Origin: a virus
Reading direction: 5' to 3' (one strand)
DNA: 54,738 bases
IMG/VR virus record: IMGVR_UViG_3300002835_000249
Coordinates: 1-54,738 of that record
Shown: positions 42,691-50,940 of the stretch, in pieces
Position numbering within the stretch: position 1 is the stretch's first letter
Layout: every line of letters begins with the position of its first letter
The notes under the pieces: model-generated
What the model saw: only the letters and a program-made list of their open reading frames with translations
Database searches by the model: none
Told to the model about the DNA's origin: nothing
Translations under genes and position numbers: made by a program

Positions 42691-44400
42691 ATGCCGTTTA
42701 TCACTCTAAATAATAACTGGAGCAGTTATGCTCCATACTACAATACTACTAATAATAATGGTAGTTTTGCGGGTACGGCTAACGCTCCAAATGTAACTAA
42801 TACTCAAAAACCAACTATTCCAACTGATGGTAATCAATATAGATTAGCTGATGATGGATTTATACGTGGTGGGGCTTTAAATGTTGCTCTAGCAGTAAGA
42901 CAAGATGTATCTCGTCTGGGAAGATTTGTTACAAGAGGAACAGATAACAACGCTAGAGGTGTTTTATTTTTACTTAAACAAGTTGGTTTACAATTATCTA
43001 ATCCTAGACTAGAATGGAGAGGAAACCCAAATACACCTCCTCCATTATTAGGTGGATTTAACCGCCAATATACTGGTATTGGTACTGCTTTATCTGTAGC
43101 AGGAACTGCTTTTGGATTACACTTTGACCAACCAGGACTTTTAGGTAATGTTCAAGATACTCAAAAATATGGAGGTGATGTTGATAGTCCTGTAGGTGGA
43201 GTAGCTTATTTTAATAATTTTGGATCTGACGGTTTAGGTAATGGTACAAATAATTTTTCTATCAATAAAGATGCTAGAAATAAACTTCTTAGATATACTT
43301 CTAAAATAACATCTCCAACTGATTCAAATGTGGATAATATTGTTTTAGATCGTTATTTAGGAGGATCTAATTCAGTATATGGTATTGGACAAACTACTGT
43401 TAGATCTTACTTTAATAGAACAACAGTTAGAACTGATGATATAACAGGCAGACTTAAAAACTTATTAAATGGTTTTAAACCATTAACAAGTGAAAAACTA
43501 GGTGAACAAACTAAAGCTTTAGTTGATCCAATAACAAATGCTGTTGATTTAACATCTGTTTTAAATACATCTCCATTATATAGTATTAATGATGTTAATA
43601 ATAATATTGAAGCTAAATTAGGTGTTTCTACACCTAGTAAAGTTGACTCTATTAATGTTATTAAAATTGTTAATAGTAAAGTATTTTACGAAGATAATAA
43701 AAAGAAAAAAACAAGTGAAGTAGCTGATGCTATATCTACAGAAGTAAAAAATAAAGTAGATGGAGATTTTGGTAAAGATTTAATTAAATTTAGAATTGAA
43801 TTTTTAAATAATAATGTTTTAGGTACACAAACAAACAGTGGTACTATAGTGAATACAGATGTATTAGCTTTTAGAGCTTATATAGATAACTTTGATGATG
43901 GAATGACAGCTAAATGGAGTCCATATCGTTATATGGGTCGTGGTGAGGAATTTTTTGTATATGATGGGTTTACAAGAGATATAGGAGTAGCTTTTACAAT
44001 ATTTGCTCATACCAGAGCTGAACTAGATCCTATATATGATAAACTAAATTATCTAATGTCAACATTTACTCCTGATTACAGTTCTCAATTAAAAATGAGA
44101 GGTAATATAGGATATTTAACAGTTGGTGATTATATATTTAGACAACCAGGTGTGTTCACAGATATTAAAATAGGTGGTTTATTTGATGGTCCATGGAATG
44201 TTGGGTTAAATAACAATGATTCTCGTCAGCCTATAACACAACATTATGGTGATAATGAATTACCAATGATGTTAAAGATAAATTTATCATTTAAACCAAT
44301 ACATACTTTCTTACCTAGAAAAACAACAGCTAACAGCTTTATACCATTTATTGGTGTAGATCGCAGAGCATATCCTTATAAAGAAGTACCGTCAACTTAA
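42691..44400 (+). CDS. Baseplate/tail-tube initiator-like structural protein
   Basis: The product has 569 residues. The C-terminal third has YMGRGEEFFVYDGFTRDIGV, AHTRAELDPIYDKLNYLMST and FTPDYSSQLKMRGNIGYLTV, then LPMMLKINLSFKPIHTFLPR. This pattern recurs in baseplate-to-tube connector proteins of T4-type and jumbo phages and is reminiscent of the gp48/gp54 tube-like fold. The N-terminal half (FIRGGALNVALAVRQDVSRL and a Gly/Asn-rich stretch) is likely specific. It is followed by a gp53-like gene. I infer that it caps the hub and starts the tube. Confidence 0.65.
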   Translation: MPFITLNNNWSSYAPYYNTTNNNGSFAGTANAPNVTNTQKPTIPTDGNQYRLADDGFIRGGALNVALAVRQDVSRLGRFVTRGTDNNARGVLFLLKQVGLQLSNPRLEWRGNPNTPPPLLGGFNRQYTGIGTALSVAGTAFGLHFDQPGLLGNVQDTQKYGGDVDSPVGGVAYFNNFGSDGLGNGTNNFSINKDARNKLLRYTSKITSPTDSNVDNIVLDRYLGGSNSVYGIGQTTVRSYFNRTTVRTDDITGRLKNLLNGFKPLTSEKLGEQTKALVDPITNAVDLTSVLNTSPLYSINDVNNNIEAKLGVSTPSKVDSINVIKIVNSKVFYEDNKKKKTSEVADAISTEVKNKVDGDFGKDLIKFRIEFLNNNVLGTQTNSGTIVNTDVLAFRAYIDNFDDGMTAKWSPYRYMGRGEEFFVYDGFTRDIGVAFTIFAHTRAELDPIYDKLNYLMSTFTPDYSSQLKMRGNIGYLTVGDYIFRQPGVFTDIKIGGLFDGPWNVGLNNNDSRQPITQHYGDNELPMMLKINLSFKPIHTFLPRKTTANSFIPFIGVDRRAYPYKEVPST

Positions 44401-44433
44401 TAGAATCCAAGTTAAAAAAAGTAAGTTAAGTTC

Positions 44434-44441
44434 ATATTTAT
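44434..44441 (+). promoter_or_regulatory. ATATTTAT motif, putative late promoter
   Basis: It ends 4 bases before the ATG at 44446. Confidence 0.45.
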
Positions 44442-44445
44442 TATC

Positions 44446-44745
44446 ATGGATCGCTATGAATTTAACAATATAATTAAAACGGAAAATACACCGCGATATC
44501 GTTCATCAACACGATATCCAAATATTCCTTTATCAATAGATGACGCTTATATTATCACTCAGTATGGTGATAGGTTAGATAATTTGGCTTACCAATTTTA
44601 TCAAGACTCATCATATTGGTGGATCATATCATCAGCTAATCCTGATTTACCTAAAGATAGTTTATATCCGCCTTTAGGATATCAATTAAGAATACCAGTA
44701 TTCAATGCTGATATAATTAGAAGTTTGGATATATTAAACGCTTAA
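44446..44745 (+). CDS. 53: Baseplate wedge protein, T4 gp53-like with LysM-like fold
   Basis: The product has 99 residues, about half of T4 gp53. DRLDNLAYQFYQDSSYWWII (about 45-64) followed by PLGYQLRIP matches the gp53/LysM-type segment (LA..IYG...YWW.I...N) that clamps wedge and hub in contractile baseplates. The N-terminal 40 residues are an arm. It lies between the connector-like protein and the large hub-like protein. Confidence 0.72.
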   Translation: MDRYEFNNIIKTENTPRYRSSTRYPNIPLSIDDAYIITQYGDRLDNLAYQFYQDSSYWWIISSANPDLPKDSLYPPLGYQLRIPVFNADIIRSLDILNA

Positions 44746-44752
44746 TTAAGTT

Positions 44753-47700
44753 ATGTCTATATTTAAAGACACATTAAAACAGTATGTTCAAGATCAATTA
44801 ACTGCTAGACAGGTTGTTGTATCACAACAAGGTAAACCTGGTCAGCAAGTTAATAGTGTTTATCGTGATGATAAATTTTTACGTTATGTTGCTGGAAAGA
44901 ACGCGTGGGTTAAAATGCAATCTTTTGTTGATTGTTACAATCCAATATTTGATAATAACAGTAATATTACTGGATATGAAGGAGTAAAAATAGGTACTAA
45001 AACATATAAAGGATCTGAATTAGCTAGAAAGTATATTTTAGAAGGAGGAACATTATTTGAAGAAAAAGATAGTCAAGGAATAGGTACAAATAGATTCACT
45101 TTAAGATCTGGTATTGGTAAAGGAAGTAGTACTTATGCTTCTGATATTGACTTAGGAGGAGACAGACCTCTTGGTTATAGACCATTACCTGGTATTACTT
45201 CTATTCAAATAAATAACAAATCAGCTTATGGTTCATTAAGAGAAGCTACTGTTAAATTCTATGCTTGGGATAAACATCAATTAGAAGAGTTAGAATTATT
45301 ATACATGAGAACAGGTTATTCTGTTCTACTTGAATGGGGATGGTCTCAATATCTGCAATCAGGTAAATTCATTAAAAAAGATGATGGAACTGAGAATTAT
45401 AGTAACACTTTAGATAATATATCTATAAGAAACTTTGACACCCCTACTATTGATATTTTCTATGATAATGACATTTTATCACCTCCAGAAAATTTAACAT
45501 CTGATGAGGTTATATATAGAAAAATAGAATCATTAAACCAATCAACAAATGGTAATTATGATGCTATGTTAGGTTATGTTAAAAACTTTTCATGGCAATT
45601 AATGGAAAATGGAGGTTTTGAATGCACAACAGTATTAATATCTAGAGGTGAGGTTATTTCAACTTTAAAATTAAGTAGTAATGGACCATCTTTTGTATCA
45701 ACATTAGATGCTTCAACTTCTACTCCACCATTATCTTTGTTTGAATCATTAATGTTGAATTATTCAGCTGTAATTAATGAAAAAGAATTTTCAAATAATA
45801 ATCCAAACTCAGTAGGACAATTTGCTACAACAGCTAGTGCTGTAACTAACACATCAGTGACTGATTTTGTAAATGATTTTAAAAATAGACTTGAGTATCC
45901 TTTATACGCTATTTCAGGTCCATCAGTAGCATTATATAATAAAACAATACAAAGTACTTTGTATCCATCAGATGGAAATACTAGACAATTTGGTAAATTT
46001 CTTTTAACAGATGGTAATACAGATAGTGGAGTTGGTATTGAATATATTAAAATGGATTATTTTATAGCTCTTTTAAATTTATATTTTAATTTTAAAGATG
46101 CTAATAATAAAACTATATCACAAATATTAATACCAAATGACACACCTTGTTTAGCTAGTAAAAACTCAGTTTCAATAGATCCAAGTACATGTATTATATA
46201 TAATAGTAAAGCTACTTTTATAACAGGTTTACCTCAAGGTGCTTTACCAAAAACAATGGTTAAATATGATCCTACCACTAATTTATATTATTATGATAAT
46301 GATGCTTCAGTAGGTGATGAGCAATTTTTAAACTCAGATGGATTAGGTAAAATAGGTAATATTTTTATAGCTATACCTAAAATACTTGAAATATATCGCT
46401 CTGAGTCAGGAGGTACTACTGATGTTTCAGTTATATCTTTTTTAAAAACATTACTAAATAAAATATCTCAGGCTTTAGGTGGAATAAATGACTTTCAATT
46501 ATATACAACTAAAAGTTCAGCTCAAATAATTGATGTTAAATATTTAGAAAAAGGAGCAGGTAAAACAAAATATGAGTTTGATTTATTAGGACTAAAAAGC
46601 ATATGTCGAGATGTTAAAATAACATCTAGAGTATTTGAATCTCAGTCTACTATGATGGCTATAGCAGCTCAATCAGGTAATGCTAATGTAGGTGACTTAT
46701 ACTCATCAACTCAAAATTATTTTAATCGTGGATTAAGAGATAGAGTAGCACTTGATAAAGTAATATGGAATGATAAATCCCTAACTTACTTAGCTTATAT
46801 AAAGAAAATATTTACTAATTTAGTTGTATTACAAAATTACATTAATAGTAAATGTATAGGAGTTGATGTTTCACCAAATATAGGAAAAATAACTTATCCA
46901 ACTCCAACTGAAATATCTAATGCTTCATCTTTATTAAAAACATTTTATCTTCAATTAAATGGAGATGATATAAATTTCAAAGCTATTATTCCATTTGAAC
47001 TAGAAATAATATTAGATGGTATAGCTGGTTTAGTACAAGGACAGATTTTTAAAATTAATAAAAACATATTACCATCTCAATATAGTAATAGTAATATAGG
47101 ATTTATCATAACAGGATTATCTCATAGTTTGCAAAATAATGACTGGACAACAGTGGTTAAAACTCAGGTTTGTCTTCTAGATAATGAAAATATTAAACAA
47201 GAGTTAGTTGATTTAAATAAACTTAATGAAGAATTAGGTAAACTTATTGAAAGAAGAGAATCTAATATTATTTTATGGAGTGTGTTAGCTGATTATATGG
47301 TTAAAATATCTTTAGATGTTTATGGTTATACATTAGCTTATATAAATAAAACATCTTTAGCTGATATTACTGGTGATGAGACTGTTTTTGGTTTAGAAAT
47401 TTCAAAAAAGACACCTAAACAATCAGAATTAACTTGGAGAGATGTGACAGATGCTTTAGCAGATGCTGGGGCTAAGTATTTTAATGAATCAGATAAAGAC
47501 CATTACTTTTTTGCTTATAATACTTATGGAAGACGTGGTGGTGATACTTATCCATTAGCGCTTGTAAATTCAACAACATTTGGAGATATATTTGAACCAG
47601 ATGTAGCTAAATATTATACTAATGTTTGGAGACCAGCCGCTATAGCTAAAGCAACCAATGATGGAAACACTGATTTAGTTACAAAACTAAATAATTTCAA

Positions 47701-48148
47701 AACACTTGATGATGTTAGAGCGTTAGCTGAAATAACAGTAAATGGAAAAAACATAACTACATCTGTTCCTGTAACAATACCTAATCTTGATAAATTTTTA
47801 TCATTTCCATTAAAACTTAAATCATCACCAAATGATTATTTAAAAGATTCATTTGTATTTAGAAGTCCAGATTATGTTGAATTTACTAAAAGTAATACAA
47901 CTCCTACCCCTGCCACTGACGGTAGTATTGTACAATATACTTTTAATAATAATGCTTTAGTACAAGATGGGCTTTTCATATCAACATCAGATCCACAAAC
48001 TTTTTATTATAGATTTCCAAAAAATAATAGTGATTTATTTAAAATATATTATAATTATATAGTGGACTCTGGATTTTTTAATTTAGAAGCTCAATTCCAA
48101 CCAAGTAAAACAGAATTAAACGCTGGAAAAGTATTTTCTATATATTAA
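44753..48148 (+). CDS. Large baseplate hub-like protein
   Basis: The product has 1131 residues. Residues about 150-205 (ITSIQINNKSAYGSLREATV, WDKHQLEELELLYMRTGYSV) form the first hub-type domain. Residues about 740-810 (FELEIILDGIAGLVQGQIFK and GFIITGLSHSLQNNDWTTVV) match the end of gp27/gpD-type hub proteins, which have a G..G...G..F strand followed by F.VTG..H....NDWTT. The last 300 residues are an extension with a repeat-poor mixed fold. No lysozyme motif is apparent. It is far longer than T4 gp27 (391), so it may combine hub and other baseplate parts. Confidence 0.72.
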   Translation: MSIFKDTLKQYVQDQLTARQVVVSQQGKPGQQVNSVYRDDKFLRYVAGKNAWVKMQSFVDCYNPIFDNNSNITGYEGVKIGTKTYKGSELARKYILEGGTLFEEKDSQGIGTNRFTLRSGIGKGSSTYASDIDLGGDRPLGYRPLPGITSIQINNKSAYGSLREATVKFYAWDKHQLEELELLYMRTGYSVLLEWGWSQYLQSGKFIKKDDGTENYSNTLDNISIRNFDTPTIDIFYDNDILSPPENLTSDEVIYRKIESLNQSTNGNYDAMLGYVKNFSWQLMENGGFECTTVLISRGEVISTLKLSSNGPSFVSTLDASTSTPPLSLFESLMLNYSAVINEKEFSNNNPNSVGQFATTASAVTNTSVTDFVNDFKNRLEYPLYAISGPSVALYNKTIQSTLYPSDGNTRQFGKFLLTDGNTDSGVGIEYIKMDYFIALLNLYFNFKDANNKTISQILIPNDTPCLASKNSVSIDPSTCIIYNSKATFITGLPQGALPKTMVKYDPTTNLYYYDNDASVGDEQFLNSDGLGKIGNIFIAIPKILEIYRSESGGTTDVSVISFLKTLLNKISQALGGINDFQLYTTKSSAQIIDVKYLEKGAGKTKYEFDLLGLKSICRDVKITSRVFESQSTMMAIAAQSGNANVGDLYSSTQNYFNRGLRDRVALDKVIWNDKSLTYLAYIKKIFTNLVVLQNYINSKCIGVDVSPNIGKITYPTPTEISNASSLLKTFYLQLNGDDINFKAIIPFELEIILDGIAGLVQGQIFKINKNILPSQYSNSNIGFIITGLSHSLQNNDWTTVVKTQVCLLDNENIKQELVDLNKLNEELGKLIERRESNIILWSVLADYMVKISLDVYGYTLAYINKTSLADITGDETVFGLEISKKTPKQSELTWRDVTDALADAGAKYFNESDKDHYFFAYNTYGRRGGDTYPLALVNSTTFGDIFEPDVAKYYTNVWRPAAIAKATNDGNTDLVTKLNNFKTLDDVRALAEITVNGKNITTSVPVTIPNLDKFLSFPLKLKSSPNDYLKDSFVFRSPDYVEFTKSNTTPTPATDGSIVQYTFNNNALVQDGLFISTSDPQTFYYRFPKNNSDLFKIYYNYIVDSGFFNLEAQFQPSKTELNAGKVFSIY

Positions 48149-48150
48149 TC

Positions 48151-48741
48151 ATGTATATACCAGTATCAAATATTATATCTAGTGGATTTACTAATGGAGG
48201 AGACTTTATTATTAAGTCAAATGGCCAAGCCTATAGCGGATATTATTTTACAACTACTGATAATAAATTTTATACTGGAAAAATATGGACTGAGAGTAGT
48301 GTTGAATTAGAAAGTTTATCTCAATCATTAAGTAATGCTAATATATTTGGGGGTATTTATTCTACACTTAATCCAAACTCATTACCTAAAACAGCATTCA
48401 CACCTGATTTTATAATGCCTACACAACAGGATTATAATAATGGTTATTTTATACGATATATATTAAAACCAACTATTAGTTCTCAATTAAATAATTTTAT
48501 TGAAGTAAAATCTGATAAGTATAACCAAGTAGTTCAAAGCAATGACTTACAAACATTATATAAATTTGCTAATGTTGTTTGGAAACTAACAGGCCCATTA
48601 TATGACACTTACAAAGACAATATCAGAATAGCCTCAGGCATAATTGACACTAATAAAAGATCAATTCAAGAGGCTGAAAAATTCATACCTAACTTATCTT
48701 TATATTTCACAGACTTAATCCAGTTTGGTAAGCCAAGTTAA
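48151..48741 (+). CDS. Hypothetical baseplate-associated protein
   Basis: The product has 196 residues. It starts MYIPVSNIISSGFTNGGDFI, then AYSGYYFTTTDNKFYTGKIW, a Y.GYY...(D/G)..Y(T/S)G pattern that recurs in small virion proteins next to hub genes in related phages. The C-terminal part (SNDLQTLYKFANVVWKLTGP) is helical. It starts 2 bases after the hub-like gene. Its stop codon overlaps the first base pairs of the hairpin before the polymerase gene. Confidence 0.7.
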   Translation: MYIPVSNIISSGFTNGGDFIIKSNGQAYSGYYFTTTDNKFYTGKIWTESSVELESLSQSLSNANIFGGIYSTLNPNSLPKTAFTPDFIMPTQQDYNNGYFIRYILKPTISSQLNNFIEVKSDKYNQVVQSNDLQTLYKFANVVWKLTGPLYDTYKDNIRIASGIIDTNKRSIQEAEKFIPNLSLYFTDLIQFGKPS

Positions 48742-48771
48742 CCTTGTTATATTTAACCTATAATAAAGGTT
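48740..48771 (+). promoter_or_regulatory. Hairpin abutting the polymerase start codon
   Basis: AACCTT (48740-48745) pairs with AAGGTT (48766-48771), and inside that TTAT (48747-48750) pairs with ATAA (48760-48763). The hairpin ends directly at the ATG. Its loop holds the near-match motif ATATTTAA (48749-48756). It could act as a translational operator. Confidence 0.4.
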
Positions 48772-50028
48772 ATGTATTACATTGTTGAAACAGAAGAACA
48801 ACTTAAATACTTAGGCAAACCAGAATCAAACAAATGTTTTGTTAATATTATCACAACAAATGATAATCGCCATCCTTCTTTAACTAAACCATGTTTAGTA
48901 TATTATAATGATGGAGAAAAAGGTTATATATTACCTATCGACCATAGTGAAGCATTTAAATTAGATTGGTTAACAGTCAAACAATTTATATATAGCATTG
49001 AGAAAGTATATGTGTTAGACAAGAAATTTCATTTGTATTTCTTATCAGGTGATAATTTAATTGATGTTAATTTTAATGATTATATTGATGAATCACAATT
49101 TGATACTAAAGTACATATTGACTTTAATCGTGAAAAATATTATATAAATGAATTAAACACACTGATACCAATACCTAAACATTATGAGAAATGGGAAAAA
49201 ATATACACTAGTGTGATAGATAAATTACTTCTTTCTAAGTGGCATGGTGACAATTCATTTTTAAATTCTCATTATACTGAAGTATTTTATCAGATTGAAA
49301 AAAACGGTATAGGAATTGATCCACGTAAGTTTAACAAGCACTTTGAAACTACTTGGAAAGATAATTCGATTTACGGGAATACAGTTTATACACAATATAA
49401 TTTATATAATGTAACTACTCGTCCTTCAAACGCATTTAATGGCGTTAATTTCGCGGCTTTACCTAAGGACGGCGCACGTGAATCATTTGAACCAAATAAT
49501 TATATATTTGTTGAATTTGATTATAGTGCTTACCATCCACGAATTATTGCTAAGGCAATTGGTTATACATTTGAAGGTGAACCATATGATGAAATACCTA
49601 AAGAAATAATGTTTCAAAACATATATGGTGGTATTAGAGATGAATATGCATGGTTTCCATTTTTTAGTAAACTAAATGAGTGGTTAGATAAACAATGGCA
49701 GGATTTTAAACATACCAACCATTTAAAATTACCTAGTGGTCCTAATATATGGGCTGGTCAAATAAAAGAACCAAATAAAAATAAAATATTAAGCTATCTA
49801 ATCCAGGCTTACGAAACATATTATAACACAATGACATTACAGCGTGTGTTAAAACTACTATATAGTAAAAAAACTAAAATAGTATTATACACATATGATT
49901 CAATATTACTGGATGTAGCTAAAGAAGATATTAAACTATTACCAAAAATTAAACAAGAATTAGAAGCTGATGGTTTTCCAACTTGCATGAGTATTGGCGA
50001 GAACTATGGTGCTTTAATTAAAAAATAA
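48772..50028 (+). CDS. Compact, divergent family A DNA polymerase
   Basis: The product has 418 residues, about half of a usual Pol I. The palm motifs are clear: TTRPSNAFNGVNFAALP (215-231, the TGR.S...NLQN.P region), motif A FDYSAYHPR with catalytic Asp250 and Arg257, motif B K277EIMFQNIYGG with the Lys and Tyr-Gly spacing of the O helix, LIQAYETYYN (343-352) and motif C YTYDSILLD with Asp376. The Arg that normally sits four residues before the motif B Lys is Asp273, and motifs A and B are only 27 residues apart. The N-terminal 160 residues resemble a 3'-5' exonuclease fold (CFVNIITTN) but lack its acidic residues. It precedes the gp32/UvsX module. Confidence 0.8.
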   Translation: MYYIVETEEQLKYLGKPESNKCFVNIITTNDNRHPSLTKPCLVYYNDGEKGYILPIDHSEAFKLDWLTVKQFIYSIEKVYVLDKKFHLYFLSGDNLIDVNFNDYIDESQFDTKVHIDFNREKYYINELNTLIPIPKHYEKWEKIYTSVIDKLLLSKWHGDNSFLNSHYTEVFYQIEKNGIGIDPRKFNKHFETTWKDNSIYGNTVYTQYNLYNVTTRPSNAFNGVNFAALPKDGARESFEPNNYIFVEFDYSAYHPRIIAKAIGYTFEGEPYDEIPKEIMFQNIYGGIRDEYAWFPFFSKLNEWLDKQWQDFKHTNHLKLPSGPNIWAGQIKEPNKNKILSYLIQAYETYYNTMTLQRVLKLLYSKKTKIVLYTYDSILLDVAKEDIKLLPKIKQELEADGFPTCMSIGENYGALIKK

Positions 50029-50029
50029 C

Positions 50030-50037
50030 ATATTTAT
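50030..50037 (+). promoter_or_regulatory. ATATTTAT motif overlapping the start codon at 50036
   Basis: Its last two bases are the first two of the ATG, as at 39655. Confidence 0.35.
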
Positions 50038-50455
50038 GACATGGAATTTAACAATAGAGGAATTGGCAAACAAGTTATTCGCAACCTTCTCAAAGAAGGA
50101 AGACATAAATCAAACAATTGAGGTTATTACAGCCCGCTATTCTATCTTATTCAATAAAATTTTTATTTTAGAGTCTAAGGATAGTGATGAATTTATCTGC
50201 ACATATAATATTGATCCAGGTAATTTAAGTACAACCACTGTATTACCTAATACTATATTATTACATCGCAAGAAAGAGTCAAATACATTATATACTATTA
50301 ACGCTTTGAATACTTTAATCAAAACGTTGAATAATGGTTACGCTGATCCTAATTATAAAGTTGAGTGGAACGATTACAAGAATACCATTTTATTAACAAA
50401 CGGTCCAGATCTTCGCAAGTTAGAAACAACTATCTATAAGATAGTTAATCTCTAA
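50036..50455 (+). CDS. 139-residue hypothetical protein
   Basis: An N-terminal helix (WNLTIEELANKLFATFSKKE) is followed by mixed strands (YSILFNKIFILESKDSDEFI, TTVLPNTILLHRKKESNTLY) and a final helix. The pattern of alternating strands and two helices suggests a compact alpha/beta fold. It lies 7 bases after the polymerase, so it may be a replication accessory protein. I do not recognise the family. Confidence 0.68.
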   Translation: MTWNLTIEELANKLFATFSKKEDINQTIEVITARYSILFNKIFILESKDSDEFICTYNIDPGNLSTTTVLPNTILLHRKKESNTLYTINALNTLIKTLNNGYADPNYKVEWNDYKNTILLTNGPDLRKLETTIYKIVNL

Positions 50456-50463
50456 ATATTTAT
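50456..50463 (+). promoter_or_regulatory. ATATTTAT motif, putative late promoter
   Basis: It begins one base after the preceding stop and ends 4 bases before the ATG at 50468. Confidence 0.45.
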
Positions 50464-50467
50464 TATT

Positions 50468-50842
50468 ATGAAACTAATAGACATTTTAAAAGAAGCAGTT
50501 GATCCATTTTCTCAATATAAGCTTTTATCTAAAAAAAGAGAAAGAGATATGTTTGGATCTTCTACTATATATGAATATCTTTTAAATGATGAAGATTATA
50601 AAACACCATCAGGTTTAAAATTTAATTTAAAAACTATAGGTTATGCTATGGCTGAGGGAAGAGAAAAAAATCTTTACCATATAAAAACAGATGTTTACTA
50701 TAAAGGAAAATTACTAACAGAACCTAGTGGTATTCCTGGAGCACGTGATGTAGTTTTTTCTGTTAATAAAGCTAAGAAATGGCTAGATAAGAATGGAGAA
50801 GATTTTATTAAAGGAAAAAAATATCAATACAAAAGTACTTAA
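50468..50842 (+). CDS. Small basic protein, candidate internal (ejected) head protein
   Basis: The product has 124 residues, Lys-rich. The first ten residues, MKLIDILKEA, look like the T4 capsid-targeting sequence (MKTYQEFIAEA), which gp21 removes after the x-I/L-x-E site. ILKE at 6-9 would be the cut. The body has a mixed fold (YGL-type strands, GLKFNLKTIGYAMAEGRE, VFSVNKAKKWLDKNGEDF). It is separated from its neighbours by a promoter motif and a terminator. The targeting signal is an inference from similarity by eye; if it is wrong, this is just a small unknown protein. Confidence 0.65.
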   Translation: MKLIDILKEAVDPFSQYKLLSKKRERDMFGSSTIYEYLLNDEDYKTPSGLKFNLKTIGYAMAEGREKNLYHIKTDVYYKGKLLTEPSGIPGARDVVFSVNKAKKWLDKNGEDFIKGKKYQYKST

Positions 50843-50852
50843 TAACAAAATA

Positions 50853-50880
50853 GAGCCTTCAGAAATGAAGGCTCAATTTA
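50853..50880 (+). terminator. Intrinsic terminator-like hairpin before gene 32
   Basis: GAGCCTTC (50853-50860) pairs with GAAGGCTC (50867-50874). Only a short AATTT follows, so termination may be partial. Confidence 0.6.
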
Positions 50881-50888
50881 ACCTAAGT

Positions 50889-50903
50889 TTGGCCTTCGGC
50901 TAA
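50889..50903 (+). promoter_or_regulatory. Small GC-rich hairpin in the gene 32 leader
   Basis: TTGGCC (50889-50894) pairs with GGCTAA (50898-50903) around a TTC loop, 37 bases before the gp32-like ATG. T4 gene 32 is autoregulated through a structured leader, so this is a candidate element. Confidence 0.3.
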
Positions 50904-50912
50904 TCTTATCTT

Positions 50913-50920
50913 ATATTTAA
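50913..50920 (+). promoter_or_regulatory. Near-match ATATTTAA motif upstream of gene 32
   Basis: It differs from ATATTTAT in the last base and lies 20 bases before the ATG at 50941, the usual spacing. Confidence 0.35.
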
Positions 50921-50940
50921 TTCTAAAATAATAAACAGTT

